From contig NZ_FTMV01000016.1 in NCBI RefSeq assembly GCF_900156175.1, positions 62,001 to 126,000 of the forward strand: a DNA stretch of 64,000 bases, written 5' to 3'. Under the pieces are notes generated by a model that did not search any database, was not told the DNA's origin, and saw only the letters and a program-made list of their open reading frames with translations. The number at the start of each line of letters is the position of its first letter. Position 1 is the stretch's first letter. Of this stretch, positions 14,570 through 23,576 are shown in pieces. Made by a program: the position numbers and the translations under genes. The DNA is from Janthinobacterium sp. TND4EL3 (GTDB lineage Bacteria > Pseudomonadota > Gammaproteobacteria > Burkholderiales > Burkholderiaceae_D).

Positions 14570-16792
14570 GTGGGGATACAGAAGTTTCCGTTCTTATTGG
14601 CACACGCATTTATTTTTGAACTGGCAATGGCTGGTGCAGTGCACGCGAAGCAAGTATCTGCTGATGCGACGGGCATTCAGGCGGACACGGTACCTGTCGT
14701 TGATATCAAAGGCGGCCAGACGGACGTGCAGGCGCGGCGCGAGTTTATCGCCGGGAAGATTGTCATAGGCCGGGCCAGTATCGAAGCGAGCGGCGCCAAT
14801 AATGTGCAGGAACTGTTGCGCAAGGAGCCTGCGGTCACCATTTCCGCCAATGGCCGCCTTGGCCTGATGGGATTGCCTGGCTACACGCAGGTGCTGATTG
14901 ACGGCGTCGCCGCCCCGGCCGGCAAGGAACCGCTGGAACTGGACGTCACCCATGTGGAAAGCATTGAAATTGTCAAGTCATCGCTGGCCGAGTTCGGGCC
15001 ATATGGTAGCGCCGGCACCATCAATATCATTTCCCGCAAAGCAAAACGTCTGAAGACAGTTACGCAACTACGCCTTGGCGCGCTGGCTGGCGGGAGCGAG
15101 CATGGAAGCAATTTTTCCTGGTCCACCAATCGCGCCGAGGCTGGTTCACCCTGGATCTTTGCGGCCCAGGTATCGGCCGGTTCGCAAACGCGCAGCGATG
15201 ACAGCAGCGTGAGTGTACGACGCTGGTTCGATGATGCGCCAGCTGTCGTTCAGCAAGTTGGCAGTACGACGGGCTGGACGCGCACCGACCGCCTGAGTCT
15301 GGGTGGCACGGTATCCTGGGAGGCGGGGAGGCGCCACGTGCTGGAGTTCGATCCGGGGCTGCTATGGTTCAAGGTCAGCAACCGTGGCGTAGAAAGTGAT
15401 ACGTGGTCGGCGCCCCAATCGAGGCCGCACATGGTCTTCTCAGATGGCGGCTCGCCGTTGACCACTTTGTCGTTGCCCTTGAAATGGACTTTTCGTCCGG
15501 ATCGCCAATCAAAGTTGATACTGCGCCTGCTGTCGAGCCATTATCACTTGACGCGCGACAACAACCGCCTGGAAGCCTATATCGATGCGCCGGACCAGCT
15601 GCGTCAGTCGCCGCGATCGAGTCATAATCGTGGCAACACCATTAAACTCGACTATACGCGGACAATCGGCGCGCATGACATCAAGACTGGCGCCAGCGTC
15701 GTGCAGTCGCGTTCAAGTAACGAGTTTGCCTATTTGCTCGATGGTGTCGCTGATGCCAGCCTGCAGGTATTGGGCAACCGGCGCGATGTGCGTGACTGCC
15801 GCTTCAGCGCCTTCGCGCAGGATGAGTGGCGTGTCAATAAGGTGCTCGGTGTCAATCTTGGACTGAGTGGGGAGCGACGCACCACCGACATCGACGAAGG
15901 CATATATGGCGGCAGCAGCAAGTTCACCTCGTGGGCGCCGAGCGGCCATGTGTCGTGGAAATTGCCAGGTGTCACTGAACGGCATCTGCGCCTGGGCCTG
16001 GCGCGTACGTTGACGGCGCCGTTTCTCGACCAGCTGACAGGGCGGCCAACGATTAATCCGCTGGCGCCGTGCGCACCGGGCGCTTGTGGCCAGAACAGCA
16101 TTGCCTATGCCGACACGGCGGGCCAGCCGAAGCTGCGGCCGGAAAAAACGGCGGGATTGAACCTGGCTTACGAACACTACATCGGCGACGACAGCATCAT
16201 CACGCTGGAAGCGTTCTCGCGGCACATTGATGGTTTGATCGGTACCGATATTCAGCTGGAAAATGTGCCCTGGTCGGCGCTGCCGCGTTACGTGGCCCGC
16301 CCCGCCAACCTGGGCACGGCCCGCAGCCATGGACTCAGTCTCGAAGCGCAGTTGCAATTGCGTGAATTATGGAAGGCCAGTCCAGACATGAATCTGCATG
16401 GCAGCGTGACCTTGGCTCATTCTTCTGTCTCGACCGTGCCTGGGCCCGACAACCGGCTGGCGGATCAGTCGCGTTGGAGCGCCAAGTTCGGCGGCAGCCA
16501 TGCCGTTGCTGGCCTGCCGCTGAAGCTGAACGTCGATGCGAACTGGACGCCGTCCGGCTGGGTGCGCTCAACGGCTACGCGCAAGCTGTACACGTCCCGG
16601 CGTTCTGAGCTGAGTTCGCAGGCCATATGGACATTTGCGTCCGGCTGGCGCGCCAAATTCACGTTTGACCACACCTTGTCGGGTGACGCCACACGCATCG
16701 AATCTTTTTTTGCAGAGGATGCGGACTTTGAGCGTCGCAGCGTGCGGCCTTCTCGCGACAGATTCCGCTTCGATCTGGAAGCCAAACTATGA
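14570..16792 (+). CDS. TonB-dependent outer-membrane receptor
   Basis: A protein of about 740 residues with a signal peptide ending AVHAKQ, an N-terminal plug domain (NNVQELLRKEPAVTIS, then LPGYTQVLIDGV and YGSAGTINIISRKAKR) and a long beta-barrel region ending in RFRFDLEAKL. GTG at 14570 is preferred since AGAGGA lies 6 bases upstream; ATG at 14540 is an alternative. There is no STN signalling domain and no adjacent sigma factor, so it is not a transducer type. No Fur box is visible. A tiny secreted cysteine-rich protein gene follows after 68 bases. The leader is AT-rich, unlike the rest of the window. The substrate is unknown. Confidence 0.88.
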   Translation: MGIQKFPFLLAHAFIFELAMAGAVHAKQVSADATGIQADTVPVVDIKGGQTDVQARREFIAGKIVIGRASIEASGANNVQELLRKEPAVTISANGRLGLMGLPGYTQVLIDGVAAPAGKEPLELDVTHVESIEIVKSSLAEFGPYGSAGTINIISRKAKRLKTVTQLRLGALAGGSEHGSNFSWSTNRAEAGSPWIFAAQVSAGSQTRSDDSSVSVRRWFDDAPAVVQQVGSTTGWTRTDRLSLGGTVSWEAGRRHVLEFDPGLLWFKVSNRGVESDTWSAPQSRPHMVFSDGGSPLTTLSLPLKWTFRPDRQSKLILRLLSSHYHLTRDNNRLEAYIDAPDQLRQSPRSSHNRGNTIKLDYTRTIGAHDIKTGASVVQSRSSNEFAYLLDGVADASLQVLGNRRDVRDCRFSAFAQDEWRVNKVLGVNLGLSGERRTTDIDEGIYGGSSKFTSWAPSGHVSWKLPGVTERHLRLGLARTLTAPFLDQLTGRPTINPLAPCAPGACGQNSIAYADTAGQPKLRPEKTAGLNLAYEHYIGDDSIITLEAFSRHIDGLIGTDIQLENVPWSALPRYVARPANLGTARSHGLSLEAQLQLRELWKASPDMNLHGSVTLAHSSVSTVPGPDNRLADQSRWSAKFGGSHAVAGLPLKLNVDANWTPSGWVRSTATRKLYTSRRSELSSQAIWTFASGWRAKFTFDHTLSGDATRIESFFAEDADFERRSVRPSRDRFRFDLEAKL

Positions 16793-16860
16793 GCGTCGTT
16801 GCCCGATTACCATGAGTATGAAACCGGATTGCTTAAAACGATGTATTTTTTGGAGATGAA

Positions 16861-17115
16861 ATGAAGAAAATCTCGATCATTTATTTATTGGCTTTTTTTG
16901 CCGCGACTTCAAGCGGCTTGGCCGCCGAGGAGCTCAAACCTGTCGAGACGGCCAAATCAGTCGAGGCGGCCAAGCCTGCCGATGAGGCCAAGCCTGAAGA
17001 GGAAATCAAGTCGGGCACCGGAAAGTTGCAGGCCAAGGATTGCTACAAGCGTTGCATGGAGGAGGTGGATGACAAAGCGGCATGTGATTACATTTGCTAT
17101 AAGAAGAAAAGTTAA
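16861..17115 (+). CDS. Tiny secreted protein with CX3C-X9-CX3C cysteine hairpin
   Basis: An 84-residue protein with a clear signal peptide (MKKISIIYLL start, cleavage near GLAAEE), a Lys/Pro/Glu/Ala repeat tether (about residues 25-50, recurring AKP units), and a C-terminal helical hairpin with C61, C65, C75 and C79, that is CX3C, nine residues, CX3C. A GGAG site lies 7 bases before the ATG. It follows the TonB receptor gene on the same strand and likely shares its transcript. The spacing resembles small helix-hairpin proteins held by two disulfides, or a metal-binding hairpin; neither is proven. I know no named family for it. Confidence 0.7.
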   Translation: MKKISIIYLLAFFAATSSGLAAEELKPVETAKSVEAAKPADEAKPEEEIKSGTGKLQAKDCYKRCMEEVDDKAACDYICYKKKS

Positions 17116-17154
17116 ATTTCTGCCTACTTGCACTCACCTCGTTTGAAACAGGCG

Positions 17155-18258
17155 CTACAGCCGCGCCTCGTCCCCCCATACATTGCGCATGCTGAAATGC
17201 ACGCCGGCGTCGTCTTCATGCAGCGACGAGACGATGGCGAACTGGCTGTCGCCCGTGTCGCGCGGCGTCATCCGCGATAGTTCGGCGGCAGAAAGGGGCG
17301 CGCCCAGCGGATCGCTGAGCGGATGCACATGGGCGGCGCCCCGCTGCGTGACGACGCCCAGTTCGCCGCTGCGCAGGCGCACCAGGGTGCCGGGCGGATA
17401 TTTGCCCAGCAGCTTGACGAACTGCTCTCCCAGCAGCGGATCGACGGGCACGCCCTGGTCGAGGAAAATGTGCTGCAAGGCCTGGTCGGGCACGATGGAG
17501 CGCCGGTAGTTGCGCGCCGAGACGCGGGCGCAATAGCGGTCGGCCAGGCCGATCAGCTTGGCATTCTGCAGGATTTCATCGGCCGTGCGCCCCTGCGGGT
17601 AGCCGCTGCCGTCGTCGTTTTCATGGTGCAGCAGCACGCAACTGAGCCATTCCTCGTCGTCGACGCCGGCGCAGCGCAGCAATTCCGTGCTTTCCTGCGG
17701 ATGCTGCCGCACGATGCGCATTTCTTCGTCGTTCAGGGGTCCGCGACGGTCCTGGAAGCTGTCGTGGTGGCGCAGCATGCCCACGTTCATCGTCAGCGCG
17801 GCCGCGCCGATCAATAATAGTTCGTCGTGGGCCTTGTGCATGCTGCGGCCCACCAGCATGGCCAGCAGCGCCGTTTCAATGCAGTGGCGCACGGCGTAGC
17901 TGCCGGCGATCTGGTTGAGCAGGATGCTGGCCAGGGCGATGTCGGCATCGTGTTCGAGCGCGCGCAGCAGTTCGCGGGCGATGTCGCGCACGTCGCGCTC
18001 GGCATTGCTTTCGCTGCGCATGTCCAGCAGCAGCCGTTCCAGGCGCTGCGCCGCCTCATTGAGCAGGCGCAAGACGGATGGCTGGTCAGGCGCGCCCGCG
18101 TACAGGCCCAGCTGCATCAGCCGGCCCAGCTGGGCGCCGTCCGTGATGATCTGCCCCTTGCGCAGTTGCGGGCCGGCACTATGGTCAGCCAGAAACAGAT
18201 CCCAGGGCAGGGGTTCGCCGGGAACCAGGTCGGCCGGGCCGATGCGACGCTGTACCAT
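17155..18258 (-). CDS. HD-GYP-like domain protein with degenerate HD motif
   Basis: A 367-residue cytoplasmic protein starting MVQRRIGPADL; the open frame continues further upstream but that part lacks family-like sequence. HD-GYP proteins hydrolyse cyclic di-GMP. Here the GYP half is kept as HHENDDGSGYPQG, while the place of the metal-binding His-Asp pair reads AALTMNVGML, so those ligands are missing. An N-terminal region of about 90 residues and a C-terminal beta-rich extension (LVRLRSGELGVVTQ) flank the domain. Loss of HD suggests a sensor or binding protein rather than an enzyme. It lies 43 bases downstream of the aminotransferase gene on the same strand. Confidence 0.78.
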   Translation of the reverse strand: MVQRRIGPADLVPGEPLPWDLFLADHSAGPQLRKGQIITDGAQLGRLMQLGLYAGAPDQPSVLRLLNEAAQRLERLLLDMRSESNAERDVRDIARELLRALEHDADIALASILLNQIAGSYAVRHCIETALLAMLVGRSMHKAHDELLLIGAAALTMNVGMLRHHDSFQDRRGPLNDEEMRIVRQHPQESTELLRCAGVDDEEWLSCVLLHHENDDGSGYPQGRTADEILQNAKLIGLADRYCARVSARNYRRSIVPDQALQHIFLDQGVPVDPLLGEQFVKLLGKYPPGTLVRLRSGELGVVTQRGAAHVHPLSDPLGAPLSAAELSRMTPRDTGDSQFAIVSSLHEDDAGVHFSMRNVWGDEARL

Positions 18259-18301
18259 GCTGTCATCCTTTGCCCCGCCGGGGGGCGGAGCAGTACTGTC
18301 G

Positions 18302-19480
18302 TTAAATGCTGCGCAGGCGCTCCAGCGCCAGGCGCAAGGTCTCGTCTTTCTTGGCAAAACAGAAACGCACGATGCCCGACTCCTGGCCCTGCGCGTAAAA
18401 CGCGGACACGGGAATGGCGGCCACCTTGATTTCCGCCGTCAGCCATTCGGCGAACCGGGCTTCGGTATCGTGCGAAATGGCATCGTAGCGCACGCATTGG
18501 AAATACGTGCCGTCGGCCGGCAGCAGGGTGAAGCGGCTGCCCGCCAGGCCGTCGCGGAACAAATCGCGCTTGCGCTGGTAAAACGCGGGCAAGTCCAGAT
18601 AGGGCTGCGGATCGGCCATGTAGCCGGCGATGCCGTGCTGCATCGGCGTGTTGACGGTAAACACGTTGTACTGGTGCACCTTGCGAAACTCGGCCGTCAG
18701 GGCCGCGGGCGCCGCCACATAGCCGACTTTCCATCCCGTCACGTGATACGTCTTGCCGAAGCTGGACACGATGAAGCTGCGCGCCGCCAGTTCAGGATTG
18801 CGGCTCAGCGAGGCGTGCGGCACGCCGTCGTATACCATGTGCTCGTAGACTTCATCCGATAAAATCAGGATTTGCGTGCCGCGCACGATGTCGGCCAGCG
18901 CCGCCACGTCGGCCGGGCGCAGGATCGTGCCCGTCGGGTTATGCGGCGTATTGATGATGATCAAGCGCGTCTTGGGGCTGACGGCGGCAGCGAGCTTGTC
19001 CCACGGCACGCTGTAGCCGGACTCCGTCACCTCCATGGACACCAGCACGGGCACGCCGCCGGCCAGCGCGATGGCCGGCAAATAGCTGTCGTAGGCCGGT
19101 TCGATGACGATGACTTCGTCGCCCGGGTGCACGCAGCACAAAATGGCCGTGGTCAGCGCCTGCGTGGCGCCGGCCGTGACGGTGATTTCCGTGCCCGCAT
19201 CGTAGCCGTGGCCGTACAGGCTGGCGATCTTCGCGGCAATGGCCTCGCGCAGGGGCGCGGCGCCCGTCATCATGGGATACTGGTTGTGGCCGGCGCGCAT
19301 GGCGCCGCCGACGAGGTCGACGAGGGCCGGGTCGCAATCGAAGTCGGGAAAGCCCTGGCCCAGGTTGACGGCGCCGTGCCGGGCCGCCAGGCTGGACATG
19401 CGGGTAAACACGGTGGTGCCCACGAGAGGCAAACGGCTGGTCAGGGTGGGAGTCAGGTGGGGCAGGGACGGGCTGTTCAT
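18302..19480 (-). CDS. PLP-dependent class I/II aminotransferase, methionine-type (YbdL-like)
   Basis: A protein of about 392 residues with the fold-type I aminotransferase signature: VNLGQGFPDF near the start, NPTGTIL, LSDEVYEHMVYD, and SSFGKTYHVTGWKVGY carrying the PLP lysine. The combination GQGFPDF and YHVTGWK is typical of YbdL/KAT-like transaminases that use methionine and aromatic amino acids with 2-oxo acids, including the last step of methionine salvage. The ATG at 19480 (MNSPSLP) is chosen; an in-frame ATG at 19522 would add 14 residues. It is probably co-transcribed with the HD-GYP-like gene downstream. Confidence 0.85.
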   Translation of the reverse strand: MNSPSLPHLTPTLTSRLPLVGTTVFTRMSSLAARHGAVNLGQGFPDFDCDPALVDLVGGAMRAGHNQYPMMTGAAPLREAIAAKIASLYGHGYDAGTEITVTAGATQALTTAILCCVHPGDEVIVIEPAYDSYLPAIALAGGVPVLVSMEVTESGYSVPWDKLAAAVSPKTRLIIINTPHNPTGTILRPADVAALADIVRGTQILILSDEVYEHMVYDGVPHASLSRNPELAARSFIVSSFGKTYHVTGWKVGYVAAPAALTAEFRKVHQYNVFTVNTPMQHGIAGYMADPQPYLDLPAFYQRKRDLFRDGLAGSRFTLLPADGTYFQCVRYDAISHDTEARFAEWLTAEIKVAAIPVSAFYAQGQESGIVRFCFAKKDETLRLALERLRSI

Positions 19481-19562
19481 GAACGGTAGGGGCGCGGTGC
19501 GGAAAGTGGAATCGTTTCCCATTCTAGCGCAGCGCGTGGCGTTCCGTGCGGGCCTTGATGGC

Positions 19563-19997
19563 TCAGCCTGGCAAGGCCCAGCCTTCCGGCACCATGATCT
19601 TGAACATGCCGGCCTTGGCCGTCTTGCGGGCCAGTTTCAGCAGCGCCTTGTCCTTGGTGATGAGGATGTCGGCATTGGCGTCGCGCGCCAGTTCGAGGAA
19701 TTTCTGGTCATCCTTGTCCGTGCAGACGGGCAGGCGCACGCCGGACACGGGCGGCGCCACGACCGTGATGTGGGCGTCGAAGCGGGCGGCGGCGACAGCG
19801 CGGCTGGCCTCGTCGAGGGGCAGATGTTTATAATGCAATACGACAAGATATTCCGCGCGGCAATCTTCGCGCGTAATGGCGTGCACGGCGCCGCTTTCGA
19901 TGGCCGCCAGCAGGGGCGCCCAGCGCGGGTCGTTGAAGACGAACAGGTCGAGGCAGACGTTGGTGTCGAGGACGAGTTTTTGTGGAGCAGGTATCAT
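19563..19997 (-). CDS. PIN-domain protein (putative toxin component, COG1569-like)
   Basis: A 144-residue protein beginning MIPAPQKLVLDTNVCLDLF, with the acidic residues of a PIN nuclease: Asp in LDTN, Glu in the REDCRAEY stretch, and the C-terminal DADILITKDKALLKLA with Asp. PIN proteins cleave RNA, often as toxins. No antitoxin gene is adjacent: the upstream neighbour is yaaA, divergent and 30 bases away, and downstream is the aminotransferase. It may therefore be an orphan or a non-toxin RNA-processing enzyme. The longer reading frame upstream overlaps yaaA and is rejected. Confidence 0.78.
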   Translation of the reverse strand: MIPAPQKLVLDTNVCLDLFVFNDPRWAPLLAAIESGAVHAITREDCRAEYLVVLHYKHLPLDEASRAVAAARFDAHITVVAPPVSGVRLPVCTDKDDQKFLELARDANADILITKDKALLKLARKTAKAGMFKIMVPEGWALPG

Positions 19998-20027
19998 GTC
20001 GGCAATTCTATTTTGTAGTGATAATTT

Positions 20028-20798
20028 ATGTTGATCGTGCTTTCGCCCGCCAAGAGTCTCGACCTGGAGACGCCGCCAACAACCTCGTTGCACAGCACCC
20101 CCGATTTTCTCGACCATTCCGCCCAGCTGATAGAGCGCATGCGCCAGTTTTCGCCCGCCGAAGTGGGCAGCCTGATGGGCATTTCCGACGCCTTGTCCGC
20201 CCTTAACGTGGCCCGCTACGCATCCTGGACCCCCAAGCTCGACGACGCGCACCAGGCCATCATGGCCTTCAATGGCGACGTGTACGCCGGTTTCGAGGCG
20301 CGCAGCCTGCAGCCGGCCCAGCTCGATTATGCCCAGTCGCGCGTGCGCATTTTATCCGGGCTGTACGGCTTGCTGCGCCCGCTCGACCTGATCCACCCGC
20401 ACCGCCTGGAAATGGGCACGCGCCTGTCCACCGCGCGCGGCAAGGATCTGTATGCGTTCTGGGGCGACACCATCACCAACGGCCTGAACCGCACGGCGAA
20501 GGAGCAGGGCGCGCAAGTGCTGGTTAATCTTGCCTCCGAGGAATATTTCAAATCCGTCAAGCCGCGCCAGCTGGACGTGCCCGTCATCGCGCCCGTGTTC
20601 GAGGACTGGAAGAACGGCAAGTATAAAATCATCTCGTTCTACGCCAAGCGCGCGCGCGGCATGCTGGCCCGCTATGCGGCCGTCCACAATATCCGCGATC
20701 CCGAGCAGCTCAAGCAGTTCGACGTCGATGGCTACGGTTTCGTGCCGGAAGCGTCGAACGACAAGAGCTGGGTGTTCCGGCGCAAGGTCGGCGAATAA
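20028..20798 (+). CDS. yaaA: Peroxide stress resistance protein YaaA
   Basis: A 256-residue protein starting [12 protein letters not shown], the family N-terminus, with YARFASWTPK-like [31 protein letters not shown] and a C-terminal [15 protein letters not shown]. YaaA binds DNA and lowers free iron damage during peroxide stress in E. coli; OxyR controls it there. Here it is divergent from the PIN gene and ends in a strong bidirectional terminator shared with bamD. The assignment is firm by length and motifs. Confidence 0.95.
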   Translation: MLIVLSPAKSLDLETPPTTSLHSTPDFLDHSAQLIERMRQFSPAEVGSLMGISDALSALNVARYASWTPKLDDAHQAIMAFNGDVYAGFEARSLQPAQLDYAQSRVRILSGLYGLLRPLDLIHPHRLEMGTRLSTARGKDLYAFWGDTITNGLNRTAKEQGAQVLVNLASEEYFKSVKPRQLDVPVIAPVFEDWKNGKYKIISFYAKRARGMLARYAAVHNIRDPEQLKQFDVDGYGFVPEASNDKSWVFRRKVGE

Positions 20799-20800
20799 GT

Positions 20801-20828
20801 AAAAAACCGGAGCAAGCTCCGGTTTTTT
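20801..20828 (+). terminator. Bidirectional intrinsic terminator between yaaA and bamD
   Basis: AAAAAACCGGAGC, a two-base loop AA, and GCTCCGGTTTTTT form a perfect 13-bp palindrome with A/T tails on both sides, serving the convergent genes yaaA and bamD. Confidence 0.93.
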
Positions 20829-20832
20829 CATT

Positions 20833-21636
20833 TTACTGCCAGAATTTCCACCACTTGCGTTCCTTGTTCACCCCTTCCGGGCTGAGGAATGCCGTGTTCG
20901 GGTAGTTCTTGGTCAGCACGCGCAGGGTGTCGTCGCGCAGGTCGGTCAAGCCCAGCTTGTCGTACGAGCGGTACATGATGAACAGCGCTTCCTCGATGGC
21001 TGGCGAAGCGGCGAAGTCGCTGATCGTCGCTTGCGCGCGGTTGGCGGCGGCCAGGTAGGCGCCGCGGCGGTAGTAATAGCGCGCCACGTGCACTTCATAT
21101 TTCGCCATGGCATCGATCAAATAGTTCATGCGGGCCAGCGAATCGGGCGCATATTTACTATTTGGAAACTTGTCGACCAGTTGCTTGAACGCGGCAAATG
21201 CTTCGCGCGTGGCTTTCGGGTCGCGCTCGGTCGGATCTTGCTCATACAGGAAATTGAGGAAGCTGATCTGGTCGTTAAAGCTGATCAGGCCCCGCAGGTA
21301 GTACATATAGTCCACATTGGCGTGGTTCGGATGCAACTTGATGAAGCGTTCGACGGCGGCCAGTGCCTGAGCCTGGTCTCCCGACTTATAATATGCGTAA
21401 GCGATCTCCATCTGCGCTTGCAGAGCATAGTTGCCGAAAGGATAGTTAGCCTCCAGCTTCTGGAACAGGCCGATTGCAGCTTCATAGTGCTGCCCGGCCA
21501 TTTCTTCACGCGCCTCCGAGTATAATTTCGTAACGGACCAGTTTTTGGTCTCATCCACTTTTTCAGGCAACAAGCTGCAAGCGGACATGCCGAGCAGAAC
21601 GACTGAAGCGACTACCAACGATAATTTTTTTTGCAT
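20833..21636 (-). CDS. bamD: Outer-membrane protein assembly factor BamD
   Basis: A 267-residue lipoprotein (MQKKLSLVV start; lipobox LGMSAC) with a chain of TPR repeats beginning LYSEAREEMAGQHYEAAIGLFQKLEANYPFG, the hallmark of BamD/ComL. It is an essential part of the BAM complex that folds beta-barrel proteins such as the TonB receptors of this window. The ATG at 21636 is chosen because the signal peptide begins there; a TTG at 21663 would add nine residues. It is divergent from rluD, with 65 bases between the starts, as in many betaproteobacteria. Confidence 0.94.
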   Translation of the reverse strand: MQKKLSLVVASVVLLGMSACSLLPEKVDETKNWSVTKLYSEAREEMAGQHYEAAIGLFQKLEANYPFGNYALQAQMEIAYAYYKSGDQAQALAAVERFIKLHPNHANVDYMYYLRGLISFNDQISFLNFLYEQDPTERDPKATREAFAAFKQLVDKFPNSKYAPDSLARMNYLIDAMAKYEVHVARYYYRRGAYLAAANRAQATISDFAASPAIEEALFIMYRSYDKLGLTDLRDDTLRVLTKNYPNTAFLSPEGVNKERKWWKFWQ

Positions 21637-21701
21637 GACGTTTTGCAAGAAGGTTTTAACCAAGATTTTACAATAGGCTGATTATAGCCGATGGGAATGC
21701 T

Positions 21702-22751
21702 GTGATATTAACTCCGAAGCCTAATTTGGCTGACCCCGCGTTTGACTCCCTTTCTGACCATGCTGCCGAAGAGGCGTTTGACGGCGATTTTGCCGCCGAC
21801 GACGTCTTCGAGGAAATGGCCCCGATTACATTGGAACTGACGCCGGACGCCTGCGGCCACCGCCTCGATAAAGTCATCGCCCAGCTGGTGCCGCAATACT
21901 CGCGCAGCCGCTTGCAATTGTGGCTGGAAGCCGGTTTCGTGACCGTCGATGGAAAAGTTGCCAAACGCAACATGACCGCCTATGGCGACGAGAAGATCGT
22001 CATTCTGCCGCAAAGCGCGCCGGAAGACGAGGCTTTTAAGCCGGAAGCGATGGAATTGAACATCGTGCACGAAGATGAGCATATCATCGTCATCAACAAA
22101 CCTGCCGGCCTGGTCGTGCATCCGGGCCCCGGCAACTGGTCGGGCACCCTGCTCAACGGCCTGCTGCACCACTGCCCGCAACTGGCTGGCGTGCCGCGCG
22201 CCGGCATCGTGCACCGCCTGGACAAGGATACGAGCGGCCTGATGGTGGTCGGCAAGACCCTGGCTTCGCAAACGGACCTGGTGCGCCAGCTGCAGGCACG
22301 CACCGTCAAGCGCGAGTATTTCGCGCTGGTATGGGGCACGCCGAAAATGGCGGGCACCATCGATGCGTCCATCGCGCGCCACCCGCGCGACCGGGTCAAG
22401 ATGGCCGTGTCGGAGAATTTCACCGCCAAGCCCGCCATCACGCACTATGAATTGATCGGCAGCGGCGAACTCGACCGCCGTCCCGTGAGCCTGATGCAAT
22501 GTCGCCTGGAAACAGGCCGCACGCACCAGATCCGCGTGCACATGCAGCACCTGGGCTTTGCGCTGGTCGGCGATTACGTGTACGGCAAGCAGCACCTGGT
22601 GTCCGTCTTCTCGCGCCAGGCGCTGCAGGCGCGCCGCCTGGGCCTCGTGCATCCGGGCACCCTGGAAGCATGCGAATGGATCGTGCCGCTGGCCGATGAT
22701 TTCGCGCAACTGATCGCCACGGCCGGCATTCCCGAGCCGGAACAGGTCTGA
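21702..22751 (+). CDS. rluD: 23S rRNA pseudouridine(1911/1915/1917) synthase RluD
   Basis: A 349-residue enzyme with an N-terminal S4 RNA-binding domain (HRLDKVIAQLVPQYSRSRLQ, about residues 53-72) and the RluA-family catalytic domain with HRLDKDTSGL, where Asp174 is the catalytic residue. It isomerises uridines in helix 69 of 23S rRNA. An acidic N-terminal extension of about 40 residues precedes the S4 domain. The start is GTG at 21702. The stop overlaps the ATG of pgeF, and the two genes form an operon as is common. Confidence 0.93.
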   Translation: MILTPKPNLADPAFDSLSDHAAEEAFDGDFAADDVFEEMAPITLELTPDACGHRLDKVIAQLVPQYSRSRLQLWLEAGFVTVDGKVAKRNMTAYGDEKIVILPQSAPEDEAFKPEAMELNIVHEDEHIIVINKPAGLVVHPGPGNWSGTLLNGLLHHCPQLAGVPRAGIVHRLDKDTSGLMVVGKTLASQTDLVRQLQARTVKREYFALVWGTPKMAGTIDASIARHPRDRVKMAVSENFTAKPAITHYELIGSGELDRRPVSLMQCRLETGRTHQIRVHMQHLGFALVGDYVYGKQHLVSVFSRQALQARRLGLVHPGTLEACEWIVPLADDFAQLIATAGIPEPEQV

Positions 22752-23536
22752 TGACGTCACCGTTGCCTTGCATTATTCCCCATTGGCCCGGCCTGCCCGC
22801 CAGCGTGGGTGCGCTGGCGACCGTGCGCGCGGGCGGCGTCAGCCAGGGGCCATATGGCGACGGGCAGGGCGGCGGCGGCTTGAACCTGGGCACGCACGTG
22901 GGCGACGATGCTGCGCATGTGGCGGCCAACCGCGCCCGGCTGGCGGCAGTCTTGCCGTCCGAACCGGCCTGGCTGTCGCAGGTGCATGGCGTGGCCGTGG
23001 CCGACGCGGCCAGCCTGCGCGGTTGCGTGCCCGATGCGGACGCCAGCATCGCCACGCGGGAGGGCGCCGTGTGCGTGGTGATGACGGCCGATTGCCTGCC
23101 GGTGCTGTTTTGTTCGACCGATGGTCTGGTCGTCGGCGCGGCCCACGCGGGCTGGCGCGGCCTGGCCAACGGCGTCTTGCAGCGCACGGTGGACAGCATG
23201 CGGGCGCAGGGCGCGACGGAGATCCTCGCCTGGCTGGGGCCGGCCATTGGTCCGCAGCAATTCGAGGTGGGGCAGGACGTGCTGCAGGCGTTCCGCGACG
23301 GCGCGCGCGACGATGCCGAACGGCAAGTGTTGTCCGCCGCGTTTGCCGCCATCGCCGGCAAGCCTGGCAAGTACCTGGCCGACATCTATGCGCTGGCGCG
23401 CACCATGCTGTTGCGCGATGGCGTCGCGCAAGTGGCGGGCGGGGAATACTGCACGGTCAGCGATGCGGCGCAGTTTTACTCGTACCGGCGCGATGGCGTC
23501 ACGGGAAGGCAGGCCAGTTTGATCTGGCGCAAATAA
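22751..23536 (+). CDS. pgeF: Peptidoglycan editing factor PgeF / purine nucleoside phosphorylase (YfiH, LACC1 family)
   Basis: A 261-residue member of the multicopper-like LACC1/YfiH family: NLGTHVGDD near residue 43, LSQVHGVAV, MTADCLPVLF with the conserved Cys, GAAHAGWRGL with the catalytic His, and a C-terminal YCTVSDAAQFYSYRRDGVTGR. Proteins of this family show adenosine/purine nucleoside phosphorylase activity, and the E. coli member removes wrong L-Ser from cell-wall precursors. It is translationally coupled to rluD (one-base ATGA-type overlap) and ends at a terminator. Confidence 0.92.
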   Translation: MTSPLPCIIPHWPGLPASVGALATVRAGGVSQGPYGDGQGGGGLNLGTHVGDDAAHVAANRARLAAVLPSEPAWLSQVHGVAVADAASLRGCVPDADASIATREGAVCVVMTADCLPVLFCSTDGLVVGAAHAGWRGLANGVLQRTVDSMRAQGATEILAWLGPAIGPQQFEVGQDVLQAFRDGARDDAERQVLSAAFAAIAGKPGKYLADIYALARTMLLRDGVAQVAGGEYCTVSDAAQFYSYRRDGVTGRQASLIWRK

Positions 23537-23541
23537 TCTGC

Positions 23542-23576
23542 ACGGCAGGCACTTATGTGTCTGCCGTTTTTGTTTT
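23542..23576 (+). terminator. Intrinsic terminator after pgeF
   Basis: ACGGCAG-G-CAC / GTG-T-CTGCCGT (23542-23567) forms a hairpin followed by TTTTGTTTT. The stop codon of the opposing small membrane-protein gene lies inside the hairpin. Confidence 0.88.
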
